Of a stretch of DNA of 64,000 nt, positions 55,745-64,000 are shown in pieces (position 1 is the stretch's first letter; each line of letters begins with the position of its first letter). The position numbers were made by a program, and so were the translations under genes. The notes under the pieces are model-generated. The model had not been told where the DNA came from, ran no database searches, and was given only the letters and a program-made list of their open reading frames with translations. This stretch comes from Limnohabitans sp. (lineage in GTDB: Bacteria > Pseudomonadota > Gammaproteobacteria > Burkholderiales > Burkholderiaceae_C): contig NZ_JAFEIF010000007.1 of assembly GCF_017848645.1 (NCBI RefSeq), forward strand, positions 62,001-126,000, written 5' to 3'.

Positions 55745-56680
55745 ATGTCCGATCTGATCCTGCACCATTACCCCACGTCGCCGTTTGCAGAAAAGGTCCG
55801 CCTGATTCTGGGCCTCAAGCAACTGGCCTGGAAGAGCGTGTTCATCCCGATGATCATGCCCAAGCCCGACCTGACGGCGCTCACGGGCGGTTACCGCAAA
55901 ACGCCGGTGCTGCAGATCGGTGCGGACATTTACTGCGACACGGCACTCATTTGCGATGTGCTGGAGCAGCTGGCCCCCACGCCAACGATCTATCCAGACG
56001 CCGTGAAGGGTGCTGCCAGGATCGTGGCGCAGTGGGCCGACAGCGCCTTGTTCACCGCCGCCATGGCCTACAACTTTCAGCCTGCTGGCGTGGCGCAAGT
56101 CTTTGCAGGTGCGCCTGCTGAGGGCGTGCAGGCCTTTGTGGCCGACCGCACCGCCATGCGCGGCGGCGCGGCCCGCATGGCGTCAGCCGACGCCACTGGC
56201 ACGTACAAAAGTTATCTGCGGCGCATCGCCAACATGCTGCACGGGCAAGACTTTTTGTTCGGCGACCAGCCTTGTGTGGCCGATTTTGCGGTCTACCACC
56301 CGCTGTGGTTCACGCAAGAACGCACGCCAGTATTGGCCAGCATTTTTGACGCCACGCCCGATATCCCAGCCTGGATGGCCCGCATGCAGGCTATCGGGCA
56401 CGGCAAGCCCGGCAAATGCAGCGCCGAGGAAGCTTTGCATGTGGCCCGCAGCGCCACGCCTGCGCCTGTGCCCACTGAGGTGTTTCAGGACGATCACGGC
56501 ATCGCGCTGGGCAGTGCGGTGGTGATCGCGGCCGACAACTTTGGCCTGGAGCCCACCGAGGGCGAGCTGATCGCGGCCACCCGCACCCGTTACACCCTGC
56601 GCCGCACCGATGACCGTGCGGGCAACGTCCATGTCCATTTCCCGCGTGTCGGGTTCACACTCAAAAAGGTTTCCCCATGA
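55745..56680 (+). CDS. Glutathione S-transferase-like protein with C-terminal extension
   Basis: This 311-residue protein begins with a thioredoxin-fold GST domain (LHHYPTSPFAEKVRLILG, and YRKTPVLQIGADIYCDTALI as the glutathione-binding segment), continues with a helical GST-C domain, and adds about 90 residues beyond the normal GST length. The residue at the usual catalytic site is Ser/Pro-rich (PTSPFA). It overlaps the next SDR by 4 bp. Probably conjugates or dehalogenates; substrate unknown. Confidence 0.83.
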   Translation: MSDLILHHYPTSPFAEKVRLILGLKQLAWKSVFIPMIMPKPDLTALTGGYRKTPVLQIGADIYCDTALICDVLEQLAPTPTIYPDAVKGAARIVAQWADSALFTAAMAYNFQPAGVAQVFAGAPAEGVQAFVADRTAMRGGAARMASADATGTYKSYLRRIANMLHGQDFLFGDQPCVADFAVYHPLWFTQERTPVLASIFDATPDIPAWMARMQAIGHGKPGKCSAEEALHVARSATPAPVPTEVFQDDHGIALGSAVVIAADNFGLEPTEGELIAATRTRYTLRRTDDRAGNVHVHFPRVGFTLKKVSP

Positions 56681-57582
56681 TCGAGAACTTCCAAGGCAAA
56701 ACCGCTGTGCTGACCGGAGCGGGTTCGGGCTTCGGGTTGGAGTGCGCCCGCATCGGCGTAAAGCTGGGCATGAACCTGGTCCTGGTGGACGTGCAGCAAG
56801 ACGCCCTCGACAAAGCCGAAGCCGAGATGACCGCCCAAGGCGCTCAGGTGCTGGCGCGCAAGGTGGATGTGTCGAATGCGGCGGCCATGGAGCAGTTGGC
56901 TGCCGACGTGAAGGCTCGTTTTGGCGCACCACACGTCGTGTTCAACAACGCGGGCGTGGGGGCAGGGGGCCTGGTTTGGGAAAACTCGGTAGCCGACTGG
57001 GAATGGGTGCTGGGCGTCAACCTCTGGGGCGTGGTGCACGGCGTGCGCCTGTTCACCCCCATGATGCTCGAAGCCGCCAAGGCCGATCCGGCTTACCAAG
57101 GCCACATCGTCAACACCGCCAGCATGGCCGGTTTGCTCACCCCCCCCAACATGGGCATTTACAACGTGAGCAAACACGCTGTCGTGTCTTTGACCGAAAC
57201 CCTCTACCAAGACTTGCAGCTGGTGTCTGACCAGGTCAGCGCGAGTGTGCTGTGTCCTTACTTTGTGCCCACCGGCATCAGCCAAAGCCACCGAAACCGC
57301 CCGAGTGACTTGCCACCCGAAAAGCCCACAGCCAGCCAGTTGATTGGTCAGGCACAAAGCGACAAAGCTGTCAGCAGTGGCAAGGTGTCAGCCGCCGATG
57401 TCGCTCAAAAAGTGTTTGATGCCATGGCCAGCGGTCAGTTTTACATCTACAGCCACCCTCAAGCACTGGGCAATGTGCAAAGCCGCATGGAGGCGATTGT
57501 TCAGGGCATCAACCCACCAGACCCCTTTGCGGCGCGGCCCGATGTGGGCGAGGGATTGCGCCGGGCACTGCGCGCCAGCTGA
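56677..57582 (+). CDS. SDR-family oxidoreductase
   Basis: This 301-residue short-chain dehydrogenase shows the cofactor motif TGAGSGFGLECARIG near residue 13, NNAGVGAGGLV near 90, NTASMAGLLTPPN with the catalytic Ser, and YNVSKHAVV with the Tyr and Lys. It is about 40 residues longer than minimal SDRs, with a C-terminal tail after the barrel. Last gene of the plus-strand catabolic block; overlaps the GST gene by ATGA and converges with the first lipoprotein gene. Confidence 0.92.
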   Translation: MIENFQGKTAVLTGAGSGFGLECARIGVKLGMNLVLVDVQQDALDKAEAEMTAQGAQVLARKVDVSNAAAMEQLAADVKARFGAPHVVFNNAGVGAGGLVWENSVADWEWVLGVNLWGVVHGVRLFTPMMLEAAKADPAYQGHIVNTASMAGLLTPPNMGIYNVSKHAVVSLTETLYQDLQLVSDQVSASVLCPYFVPTGISQSHRNRPSDLPPEKPTASQLIGQAQSDKAVSSGKVSAADVAQKVFDAMASGQFYIYSHPQALGNVQSRMEAIVQGINPPDPFAARPDVGEGLRRALRAS

Positions 57583-57610
57583 ACCCGCTGAATGCGGGGG
57601 TGAATGCCGG

Positions 57611-58003
57611 TCAACGGTGAAAGTGCCCTTCAAAGCAGTGCCGCAATTCATGGCCCAAGGCCACATGGCTGGTCACGGGGCCTGTCACCACGGTGCATTC
57701 GCCTTTGAGAATGTCCCAAATGGCGCAGCCCATGGGGGGCGTTAAATACGATTGTTCTCGACCCATGCTTTTGGCATGTGCGCAAAAGTGCGCGACGTCT
57801 GCACGCACCTCCCAATTGATGCGCACTTGGTTCATGATCCGATAGTTCGCCGGCTTCACGTTGAAGGGCAAAAATTCCAGGCTGGACACTTGGTGTTTTG
57901 ATGCGTTTTGACAAGCGCTCAATCCGATCACCAAAGCGATCACAGACAGCAAGCGAAGCCATGCGGACTGGAAAAGAAGAGGAGTCGAGACAGACGAATG
58001 CAT
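57611..58003 (-). CDS. Lipoprotein with C-terminal HExxH motif (paralogue A)
   Basis: I do not recognise a named family. The 130-residue protein has a lipoprotein signal (LLSVIALVIGLSAC, lipobox LSAC), giving a mature exported lipoprotein of about 100 residues. It ends with HELRHCFEGHFHR: an HExxH zinc-protease-like motif followed by G and a third His (HExxHxxxGxxH). Four Cys in the mature part (HFCAH, MGCAIW, GECTVV, RHCFEG) match those of the next gene and could form two disulfides. It is about half identical to the paralogue B. Zinc binding and protease activity are inferred from the motif only. Confidence 0.75.
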   Translation of the reverse strand: MHSSVSTPLLFQSAWLRLLSVIALVIGLSACQNASKHQVSSLEFLPFNVKPANYRIMNQVRINWEVRADVAHFCAHAKSMGREQSYLTPPMGCAIWDILKGECTVVTGPVTSHVALGHELRHCFEGHFHR

Positions 58004-58119
58004 GAATCAGAAATAAATTTTGGCGAATTGTATTTCAAAATTAACATTTATCAATTCCAATGTTTAATTTCTAGGACATCAATTTGGAATCTTCATTTGC
58101 TGTCCAGGACTCAGGAAAC

Positions 58120-58512
58120 TCAGCGGTGGAAGTTGCCCTCAAAGCAGTGACGCAACTCATGACCCAGCTCAACGTGGGAGACTCTTTTGCCTGTGATGAT
58201 CACGCACTCCTTGCTGGCCACGTTCCACATGGCGCAGGCTAAGGGCGGTGTCATCCAAGCTTGAGCGGCGCTGATTTTGGCGGCACGGCCACAAACCTCG
58301 GCCACATTCTCGCGAACTTCCCAGCGCACTTTGACATCGTTCATCAGCCGCGCGTGATGAGGGACTGGGACAAAGGATTCCAATTCGGAAACGGGCAAAC
58401 TCGGGCCCTGCACCGAAGCGCAACCGGTCAATACCATCAGCGCACCGGCCGAGGCCAAAATTGCCAAACGACGAAAAGTGCTACGAATCATGCTTTTGCC
58501 AGAGATCATCAT
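58120..58512 (-). CDS. Lipoprotein with C-terminal HExxH motif (paralogue B)
   Basis: This 130-residue lipoprotein is the paralogue of the downstream gene at 57611: lipobox LTGC, mature part with the same four Cys positions (EVCGR, LACAMW, KECVII, RHCFEG), conserved WEVR and TPP segments, and the same ending HELRHCFEGNFHR. The start at 58512 follows a GGGAG Shine-Dalgarno; frames beginning further upstream are not needed. The two genes are separated by an AT-rich gap of 116 bp and probably come from a tandem duplication. Function unknown. Confidence 0.77.
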   Translation of the reverse strand: MMISGKSMIRSTFRRLAILASAGALMVLTGCASVQGPSLPVSELESFVPVPHHARLMNDVKVRWEVRENVAEVCGRAAKISAAQAWMTPPLACAMWNVASKECVIITGKRVSHVELGHELRHCFEGNFHR

Positions 58513-58841
58513 TTTTACTCCCTTAATCGTTAAAACCAACAATGATCGAGAGTTTACGTATTTGCTAGTTCAGTGTCAAATTTGTTGGTTAAATAGGCAT
58601 AAACGTTGTTTTTCGGCAATTTTTCAGCAAATTCAAAGTTACCCATTTCTAATTCATATTTTTTATGGTTTCAGCGGGCCTCCATGGTGGTTGGGGTATC
58701 ACAGACCCCCTCTGTCAAGCCTGTTGTGTGTGGCATTCACGTCAGGCAGTTAGCGAATCCAAACGGGCCGAAGCAGCCAAAGGGCTGTGGCACACTCACG
58801 CCCTTTGACCCTTGAGGCGCTCCAACAGCGCCGACTCAGAC
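58513..58841. other. AT-rich intergenic region without a gene
   Basis: This 329-base gap between the second lipoprotein gene and tex holds both divergent promoters. It is AT-rich over 58540-58680 and GC-rich afterwards. I see no convincing coding frame, repeat or terminator in it. Confidence 0.55.
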
Positions 58842-61205
58842 ATGCAAAAAATCCTGGCCCAACTGGCCGCAGAAATCCGAATTCGCCCTGACCAAGTCAA
58901 AACCGCCGTGGAATTGCTGGACGGAGGCGCCACCGTCCCTTTCATCGCCCGTTACCGCAAAGAGGTCACAGGCGGTCTGGACGACATCCAGCTGCGTGAG
59001 CTGGAGTCGCGCTTGGGCTATTTGCGTGAGCTGGAAGACCGTCGCGCAGCCGTGATCAAGAGCATCACCGAGCAGGGCAAGATGACGCCCGAGTTGTTGG
59101 CCGCCATCGATGCCGCGCCCACCAAACAAGAACTGGAAGACCTGTATTTGCCCTTCAAGCCCAAGCGCCGCACCAAGGGCATGATCGCCCGCGAAGCCGG
59201 GCTGGAGCCGCTGGCCGACAAGCTGTTTGCAGACCCACGCCTCGACCCGCATGCCGAGGCGCAAGCCTTTGTGCTGCCTGCAGGCGCGATTGAAGGGGCA
59301 GATTTCACCAGCACCGCCGCTGTGCTCGACGGCGTGCGTGATTTGCTGAGCGAGCGATGGGCCGAAGACGCGTCTTTGGTGCAAGTCCTGCGCGAATGGC
59401 TGTGGAACGAAGGCCTGTTCAAAAGCAAACTGGCCGACGGCAAAGACGAGAACAACGCCGATGTGGCCAAGTTCCGCGATTACTTTGACTACGACGAGCC
59501 GATTGGCCGTGTGCCCAGCCACCGGGCTTTGGCTGTGTTTCGCGGTCGCGCTTTGGAAATACTCGACGCCAAACTGGTGCTGCCCGTGGAGCCTGAACCC
59601 GGCAAACCCAGCATCGCCGAAGGCAAGATTGCCATGCACCTGGGCTGGAGCCATGCGGCCCGCCCCTCGGATGACCTGATCCGCAAATGTGTGGCCTGGA
59701 CTTGGCGCGTGAAACTGAGCCTGTCCACTGAGCGGGATTTGTTTGCCCGCTTGCGCGAAGAGGCCGAAAAAGTTGCCATCAAGGTCTTCAGCGACAACCT
59801 GCGCGACCTGTTGCTGGCCGCGCCCGCAGGCCCGCGCGTGGTCATGGGCCTGGACCCGGGCATCCGCACGGGCGTGAAAGTGGCCGTGGTGGATGCCACC
59901 GGCAAATTGGTCGACACCTCCACGGTGTACCCACACGAGCCCCGCAAGGACTGGGAAGGCTCGCTCTTCACCCTGGCCAAGCTCTGCGAAAAGCACAACG
60001 TGAACCTGATCGCGATTGGCAACGGCACGGCCAGCCGCGAGACCGACAAACTGGCCGGTGACTTGATCAAGCAACTGGCCCGCCTGCGGGATGGCGTCGA
60101 GATTCAGAAAGTGGTGGTCAGCGAGGCGGGTGCTTCGGTGTACTCGGCCAGCGAATTCGCCAGCCAAGAAATGCCCGATGTGGACGTGAGCCTGCGCGGC
60201 GCGGCATCCATTGCCCGCCGCCTGCAAGACCCGCTGTCTGAGCTGGTCAAGATCGACCCCAAAGCGATTGGTGTGGGCCAGTACCAGCACGACGTGAACC
60301 AAAGCGAGCTGGCCAAAACGCTGGACGCGGTGGTGGAAGACTGCGTGAACTCGGTGGGCGTGGACCTGAATACCGCAAGCGTCCCCTTGCTGACCCGCGT
60401 GTCGGGTTTGTCGGCCAGCGTGGCCAAGTCGGTGGTGCGCTGGCGCGATGCCAATGGCGTGTTCAAAACCCGCCAGGATTTGCTCAAAGTGACCGGCTTG
60501 GGTGCCAAGACCTTCGAACAAAGTGCGGGCTTTTTGCGCATTCGCGGCGGCGACAACCCGCTGGACATGACGGGCGTGCACCCCGAAACCTACCCGGTGG
60601 TCGAGCAGATCATCGTCAAGACCGCCAAGCCCATTCAAGAGATCATGGGCCGCTCGGACGTGCTCAAAACGCTCAAGCCCGAGCTGTTTGCGAACGACAA
60701 ATTCGGTGCGATCACCATCAAAGACATCTTGGGTGAGCTGGAAAAACCCGGCCGCGACCCGCGTCCCGACTTCAAAGTGGCCCGCCTGGCCGACGGCGTG
60801 GAAGACATCAAGGACCTGAAAGAGGGCATGACCCTGGAAGGCACCGTGAGCAACGTGGCCCAGTTTGGCGCGTTTGTGGACCTGGGCGTGCACCAGGACG
60901 GCCTGGTCCATGTGAGCCAGCTGGCCAATAAGTTCGTGACCGACGCTCGCGAAGTGGTCAAGACCGGCGACATCGTCAAGGTCAAAGTGCTCGAAGTCGA
61001 CGTGGCCCGCAAACGCATCAGCTTGACCATGAAGCTCGACGCAGCACCCGCCAGACGAGATGGTCCCCGTGACAACAAGTTTGAAGGGGCAGGGCGGGAC
61101 AACCGGCAGCGCGGCGGCGGTGGTGGTTACACCTCGCCCCCCGCAGCCGGGGCAGGTTCTGCCATGGCCAGTGCGTTTGCCAAACTGCAGGGCTTGAAGA
61201 AATAA
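58842..61205 (+). CDS. tex: Tex RNA-binding transcription accessory protein
   Basis: This 787-residue protein has the complete Tex plan: N-terminal helical domain (VPFIARYRKEVTGGLDD near residue 40), YqgF-type nuclease-fold domain (VVMGLDPGIRTGVKVAVVD near 335), helix-hairpin-helix pair (SVGVDLNTASVPLLTRVSG) and C-terminal S1 RNA-binding domain (GMTLEGTVSNVAQFGAFVDL near 660). It ends in a Gly/Arg-rich tail, common in betaproteobacterial Tex. The start at 58842 gives MQKILAQLAAEI, the family N-terminus. Cytoplasmic, associated with RNA polymerase or RNA. Confidence 0.96.
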   Translation: MQKILAQLAAEIRIRPDQVKTAVELLDGGATVPFIARYRKEVTGGLDDIQLRELESRLGYLRELEDRRAAVIKSITEQGKMTPELLAAIDAAPTKQELEDLYLPFKPKRRTKGMIAREAGLEPLADKLFADPRLDPHAEAQAFVLPAGAIEGADFTSTAAVLDGVRDLLSERWAEDASLVQVLREWLWNEGLFKSKLADGKDENNADVAKFRDYFDYDEPIGRVPSHRALAVFRGRALEILDAKLVLPVEPEPGKPSIAEGKIAMHLGWSHAARPSDDLIRKCVAWTWRVKLSLSTERDLFARLREEAEKVAIKVFSDNLRDLLLAAPAGPRVVMGLDPGIRTGVKVAVVDATGKLVDTSTVYPHEPRKDWEGSLFTLAKLCEKHNVNLIAIGNGTASRETDKLAGDLIKQLARLRDGVEIQKVVVSEAGASVYSASEFASQEMPDVDVSLRGAASIARRLQDPLSELVKIDPKAIGVGQYQHDVNQSELAKTLDAVVEDCVNSVGVDLNTASVPLLTRVSGLSASVAKSVVRWRDANGVFKTRQDLLKVTGLGAKTFEQSAGFLRIRGGDNPLDMTGVHPETYPVVEQIIVKTAKPIQEIMGRSDVLKTLKPELFANDKFGAITIKDILGELEKPGRDPRPDFKVARLADGVEDIKDLKEGMTLEGTVSNVAQFGAFVDLGVHQDGLVHVSQLANKFVTDAREVVKTGDIVKVKVLEVDVARKRISLTMKLDAAPARRDGPRDNKFEGAGRDNRQRGGGGGYTSPPAAGAGSAMASAFAKLQGLKK

Positions 61206-61280
61206 GGGTCTTCACTCTGATCACTCCAAGTCATCCAGTGAGATGCATAATTGCACCTTATTTGATGCTTGGAGCCTGTG

Positions 61281-61484
61281 ATGCGAACCACCGTGACCAT
61301 TGACGACCAGCTCTACCAAAGGGCTTTGGAAGTGGCCGACCCGTCCATGGACAAGGCCGATTTGTTTCGTGAGGCCATCAAGGCCTTTGTCCGCACGCAA
61401 GCGGCCAAACGCCTGGCCGCACTGGGCGGCACCCAAGTGGACATGCCCGACATTCCCCGACGTGCGCAGGACTTGCCCGCATGA
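61281..61484 (+). CDS. VapB-type antitoxin
   Basis: This 67-residue protein starts with a ribbon-helix-helix-type DNA-binding segment ([19 protein letters not shown]) and ends with a toxin-binding tail. The ATG at 61281 is preceded by GGAGCC. It overlaps the VapC toxin gene by ATGA. It is a different pair from the one at 31258, without the obvious palindrome seen there; tgca-taat-tgca at 61244-61255 is a possible weaker operator. Confidence 0.85.
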   Translation: MRTTVTIDDQLYQRALEVADPSMDKADLFREAIKAFVRTQAAKRLAALGGTQVDMPDIPRRAQDLPA

Positions 61485-61861
61485 CGCCTGTTTTGGTGGA
61501 CACCTCGGTGTGGGTGGACCATTTCAGGCGCGGCAATGAGGCCTTGGTGCAGTTGCTGGTGCAGGATCGGGTGTTGATCCATCCCTGCATTTTGGGCGAA
61601 ATCGCTTGCGGCACGCCGCCCCGGCGTGCTCAAACCTTGGCCGATTTGGCATCCTTACAAGCTGCCCAACAAGCCAGCTTGCCGGAGATGCTGGATTTCA
61701 TGGAGCGCGAGCAGCTTTTTGGGCGCGGTTGCGGCTGGGTCGACCTGCAACTCTTGGCCGCCACCTGCCTGAGTCAAGGGGCCGTGCTGTGGTCGCTGGA
61801 CCTGCGTCTGCAATCCTTGGCTGAGCGCTTGGGCCGCGCCTACCGCAGCCCCGTGCATTGA
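61481..61861 (+). CDS. vapC: VapC-type PIN-domain toxin
   Basis: This 126-residue PIN ribonuclease has the first Asp in [12 protein letters not shown], Glu in ILGEIACG and the second and third acidic residues in CGWVDLQLL and WSLDLRLQ. Length is typical for VapC, unlike the longer toxin at 31509. Paired with the antitoxin upstream; the patatin-like gene follows 27 bp later but is probably independent. Confidence 0.9.
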   Translation: MTPVLVDTSVWVDHFRRGNEALVQLLVQDRVLIHPCILGEIACGTPPRRAQTLADLASLQAAQQASLPEMLDFMEREQLFGRGCGWVDLQLLAATCLSQGAVLWSLDLRLQSLAERLGRAYRSPVH

Positions 61862-61888
61862 ACACCCCTTTGAGCCACTGACCCCACC

Positions 61889-62974
61889 ATGCAAGCCCTT
61901 CACATACACGCCGGCCCCAAGGCTTTGGCCCACATCCGAGAAAATGGTCTGCGGCCCGAGCACATTGGCGTGATTCCGGGCGCTGCCGGTGGCCCCAAAG
62001 GCCTGATCCTGGGGCCTCTGGATCGCTTCATTTTTGGCGATTGGCTGGCCCAAAGCTCGCAACCTGTGGACCTGGTGGGCGCATCGATTGGCGCCTGGCG
62101 CATGGCTACCGCTTGCCTGAACGAGCCGGTGGCCGCGTTTGATCGGCTGGAACACGACTACATCCACCAGCATTACGAACCGCTGCCGGGCAAAAAGCGC
62201 GTGAGCGCCGAGCAGGTGAGCGATGCGTTTGGACACAGCCTGCAAGCGTTTTACGGCGGCCGCATTGGCGAGGTGCTGAGCCACCCGCGTTACCGCCTGC
62301 ACATCGTCACCTCACGCGGGCTGCACATCCTGCACCGCGAACACCCTCTGGCCACGCCACTGGGCTATGCGGGGGCATTTTTGAGCAACGCCGTGCACCG
62401 CAGGGCCTTGGGCGGCTGGCTGGAGCGGGTGGTGTTTTCAGGGCAGGGCGCGGCTTTGCCGTTTGCCGCCCAAGACTTTCGCACCCGCGCCGTGGGCCTG
62501 ACCGAAGGCAACTTCATGCCCGCGCTGCAAGCCAGCTGTTCGATCCCGTTTGCCCTGAAAGCCGTGCAAGACATTCCTGGCGCTCCGACAGGCGCGTATT
62601 GGGATGGCGGCATCACCGACTACCACCTGCACCTGAACTGGACCGCGCCCACCCGAGGGCCCGAGCGCGCCATCGTGCTGTACCCGCACTTCCAGCAACA
62701 CGTGGTGCCCGGCTGGCTCGACAAAGCACTCAAGTGGCGGCACGGCGCAACACCGTTTCTGGACAGCACCATCGTGTTGGCCCCCAACCCTGAATGGGTC
62801 AAAACCCTGCCAAACGGCAAATTGCCCGACCGCAAGGACTTCATGACCTACGACCGGGATTTGGCGGCGCGGGTGAAGGTGTGGAATGCGGCTGCCAGCG
62901 CCGCGCAGCAGATGGCGGATGAGTTTGCGCAGTGGGTCGGGCAGGGTAGAGCGCAAGACGTGTTGCCGCTCTGA
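61889..62974 (+). CDS. Patatin-like phospholipase family protein
   Basis: This 361-residue protein has the patatin layout: an oxyanion-type Gly-rich loop (PGAAGGPKG near residue 30), nucleophile motif GASIGAW near 62-68, and the Asp in AYWDGGITDYH near 238. It is shorter than plant-type patatins and has no membrane span. It would hydrolyse acyl esters or lipids; the substrate is unknown. It stands alone after vapBC, 27 bp after the toxin stop. Confidence 0.85.
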   Translation: MQALHIHAGPKALAHIRENGLRPEHIGVIPGAAGGPKGLILGPLDRFIFGDWLAQSSQPVDLVGASIGAWRMATACLNEPVAAFDRLEHDYIHQHYEPLPGKKRVSAEQVSDAFGHSLQAFYGGRIGEVLSHPRYRLHIVTSRGLHILHREHPLATPLGYAGAFLSNAVHRRALGGWLERVVFSGQGAALPFAAQDFRTRAVGLTEGNFMPALQASCSIPFALKAVQDIPGAPTGAYWDGGITDYHLHLNWTAPTRGPERAIVLYPHFQQHVVPGWLDKALKWRHGATPFLDSTIVLAPNPEWVKTLPNGKLPDRKDFMTYDRDLAARVKVWNAAASAAQQMADEFAQWVGQGRAQDVLPL

Positions 62975-63430
62975 AGAACGTCTTTATACAAAAAGAGCAA
63001 GGCCGACAGTGCCTGGTTATGTGTGCAGCTGGACACCTGCCGGTCGGCGGCCAGCATGGTCCAAATGCCATGACCTCATTTGCCCACACAACCCCTGGGT
63101 GACGCTTTGGCCCCACTTCATGAGCCGATCAATCCAAAAATTGCAATAAATAGAATTAACATTTCCAGTCTCGCAGCTATAGTGGTGGGGGGTCACAAAC
63201 TTCCGCAACTGATCAAACAGGCGGGTGGGCTGCCAAAAAGGGCTGGTGGATTTCATGGCAAATTTATTTTTGGTTATTTATCCAGCTCTTTTACAAGCAA
63301 GCCAGTTTGCAAGAGGCTTGCCGATGATTGGCCGGGCTGATGTGTCCGACTGATCCGGTTTTATTCCGCAGGTTTTGCGGGATTCATGACGTTAGACCGC
63401 AAAAACTTTTCGCGAAAATTGGAGACCTAC
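62975..63430. other. Intergenic region without a gene
   Basis: This 456-base gap has lower GC content than the upstream genes. It contains a small hairpin (63366-63380) and no reading frame I would call. It marks a change of composition toward the VOC and HAD genes at the window end. Confidence 0.55.
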
Positions 63431-63784
63431 ATGCTTCCGATATGTGTTCAGACCATCTTCGTATCCGATCTGGAGCGGGCAATCCGCTTCTACAGCGACG
63501 GCTTGGGCTATGAGGTCAAGGCACGCTATGGGCCGTGCATTGCCCAGCTCAAGACAGGATCAACGACGCTCATCCTCGAGCAAATTGAAGGGCTGCATCC
63601 AGAGGCACCCACAACCGTTCTTTCATTTCAAACCACCGACATACGAGCAGCCATGCGCAGTGTCGTTGAAGCGGGGGGCGAGTTGGTCGACACAGAGCCT
63701 CAAAGATGTCCGGTCGGTGTTGTGGTGAAGTTCCGCGACCCCTCCGGTGTACTGCATGACCTTCTCCAGTTCGATGCGCTCTGA
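63431..63784 (+). CDS. VOC-family (glyoxalase/bleomycin-resistance-like) protein
   Basis: This 117-residue single vicinal-oxygen-chelate domain begins VQTIFVSDLERAIRFYSDGLGYEV and ends FRDPSGVLHDLLQF, the metal-site Glu/His region of the family. It is a small metal-dependent enzyme or resistance-type binding protein; members act on dicarbonyls, antibiotics or aromatic diols. The ATG at 63431 follows GGAG with a six-base gap. Codon use is less GC-biased than the catabolic block. Confidence 0.85.
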   Translation: MLPICVQTIFVSDLERAIRFYSDGLGYEVKARYGPCIAQLKTGSTTLILEQIEGLHPEAPTTVLSFQTTDIRAAMRSVVEAGGELVDTEPQRCPVGVVVKFRDPSGVLHDLLQFDAL

Positions 63785-63801
63785 TCTGTCATTCGATCAA
63801 C

Positions 63802-64000
63802 ATGTTGCTACCTCGTCCAATCAGCGCTGTCATCTTTGATATGGATGGCCTTTTACTTGACACCGTTCCACTTTATGCAGAAGCGATGGTGCAGGCCGGT
63901 CAGGACGTTGGCGTTAACATCACTCACAGCTATGTCCTCTCGCTGGTTGGCCTACTCGGAAGTGAACTGAAAGCCCGACTAATCGACGACCATGATCTGG
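63802..64000 (+). CDS. HAD-family hydrolase, 5' part (cut by window end)
   Basis: The first 66 residues of a haloacid-dehalogenase-type phosphatase are visible. Motif I is VIFDMDGLLLDT, with the nucleophile Asp, followed by a cap helix beginning VPLYAEAMVQAGQ. The start at 63802 lies 17 bp after the VOC stop, so the two may be one transcript. The remaining gene runs past the window. Phosphoglycolate or beta-phosphoglucomutase-type activity is common for this subgroup; the substrate cannot be told from this part. Confidence 0.82.
   Translation, partial: MLLPRPISAVIFDMDGLLLDTVPLYAEAMVQAGQDVGVNITHSYVLSLVGLLGSELKARLIDDHDL

Noticed and set aside
57584-57598. 5-bp hairpin between the last SDR and the lipoprotein gene
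   Set aside because: Fits a convergent terminator position but lacks T-runs on either strand.
58836-60911. A 691-residue reading frame opposite tex
   Set aside because: Antisense shadow of a clearly real gene; composition is His/Val/Gln-rich with no domain.
63391-63397. gttagac before the VOC gene as an integron core site
   Set aside because: It fits the 7-base consensus, but no partner core, no attC-like structure and only 17 bp between VOC and HAD genes; chance match.
1-64000. tRNA, rRNA, CRISPR, insertion sequences, prophage
   Set aside because: Read on both strands for cloverleaf-like T-arm sequences, regularly spaced repeats, transposase or integrase motifs; none found by eye. A covariance search would be decisive.

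Overview
The window is a GC-rich, densely packed bacterial chromosome segment. Gene content and protein style (GlnD and Map adjacent, a 1328-residue single-chain PurL, RlhA, SelO, a HAAT-type liv transporter beside acyl-CoA catabolism genes) fit a betaproteobacterium of the Burkholderiales, most likely a Comamonadaceae of the Limnohabitans/Rhodoferax type. That placement is inference from protein recognition, not from a marker gene. I see no rRNA or tRNA gene, CRISPR array, transposase, integrase or prophage gene.

Layout. 0-3.2 kb: a minus-strand metY / acetyltransferase / hydrolase operon diverging from a two-CBS-domain protein. 3.3-8 kb: a complete type I secretion system (TolC-like, peptidase-like ABC exporter, HlyD-like adaptor) with no substrate gene in view. 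8.1-9.8 kb: an AT-rich insert with an exported coiled-coil protein and a GIY-YIG protein. 10-13.3 kb: aroC, an MFS transporter and a hydrolase. 13.3-16.7 kb (minus): an SsuD-like monooxygenase, aldo/keto reductase, flavin reductase and TauE/SafE exporter, a coherent sulfonate-oxidation set. 17-20.6 kb (minus): map then glnD. 20.7-23.6 kb: a tightly coupled operon of a GntR regulator, an EctD-like PhyH oxygenase and a DXR-like/SAF oxidoreductase. 23.8-33 kb: purL, a SWIM-SNF2 helicase, a toxin-antitoxin pair and a DUF808 membrane protein. 33-40.5 kb (minus): an orphan histidine kinase, rlhA, a periplasmic PPIase, bolA, yciB, msrB and selO.

40.6-57.6 kb is one long plus-strand catabolic block. 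It holds an acyl-CoA ligase, a branched-chain-type ABC importer (binding protein, LivHMGF), a hydratase/3-hydroxyacyl-CoA dehydrogenase, a thiolase, a long acyl-CoA dehydrogenase, a Dabb protein, two SDRs, a PaaI-type thioesterase, an MDR reductase and a GST-like protein. Together they can import an organic acid, activate it with CoA and run a full beta-oxidation spiral. Further right are two tandem paralogous lipoproteins ending in an HExxH motif (57.6-58.5 kb, minus), tex, a vapBC pair, a patatin-like protein, and a compositionally different end with a VOC protein and a HAD hydrolase cut by the window edge.

The best candidates for undescribed biology are the GntR/PhyH/DRL-SAF operon, the HExxH lipoprotein pair, and the sulfonate cluster, whose three enzyme classes match the sulfoquinovose monooxygenase pathway. 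Smaller points are a LivF homologue with arginine in place of the Walker A lysine, several near-perfect inverted repeats, and a toxin-antitoxin promoter that begins inside the upstream helicase stop codon.
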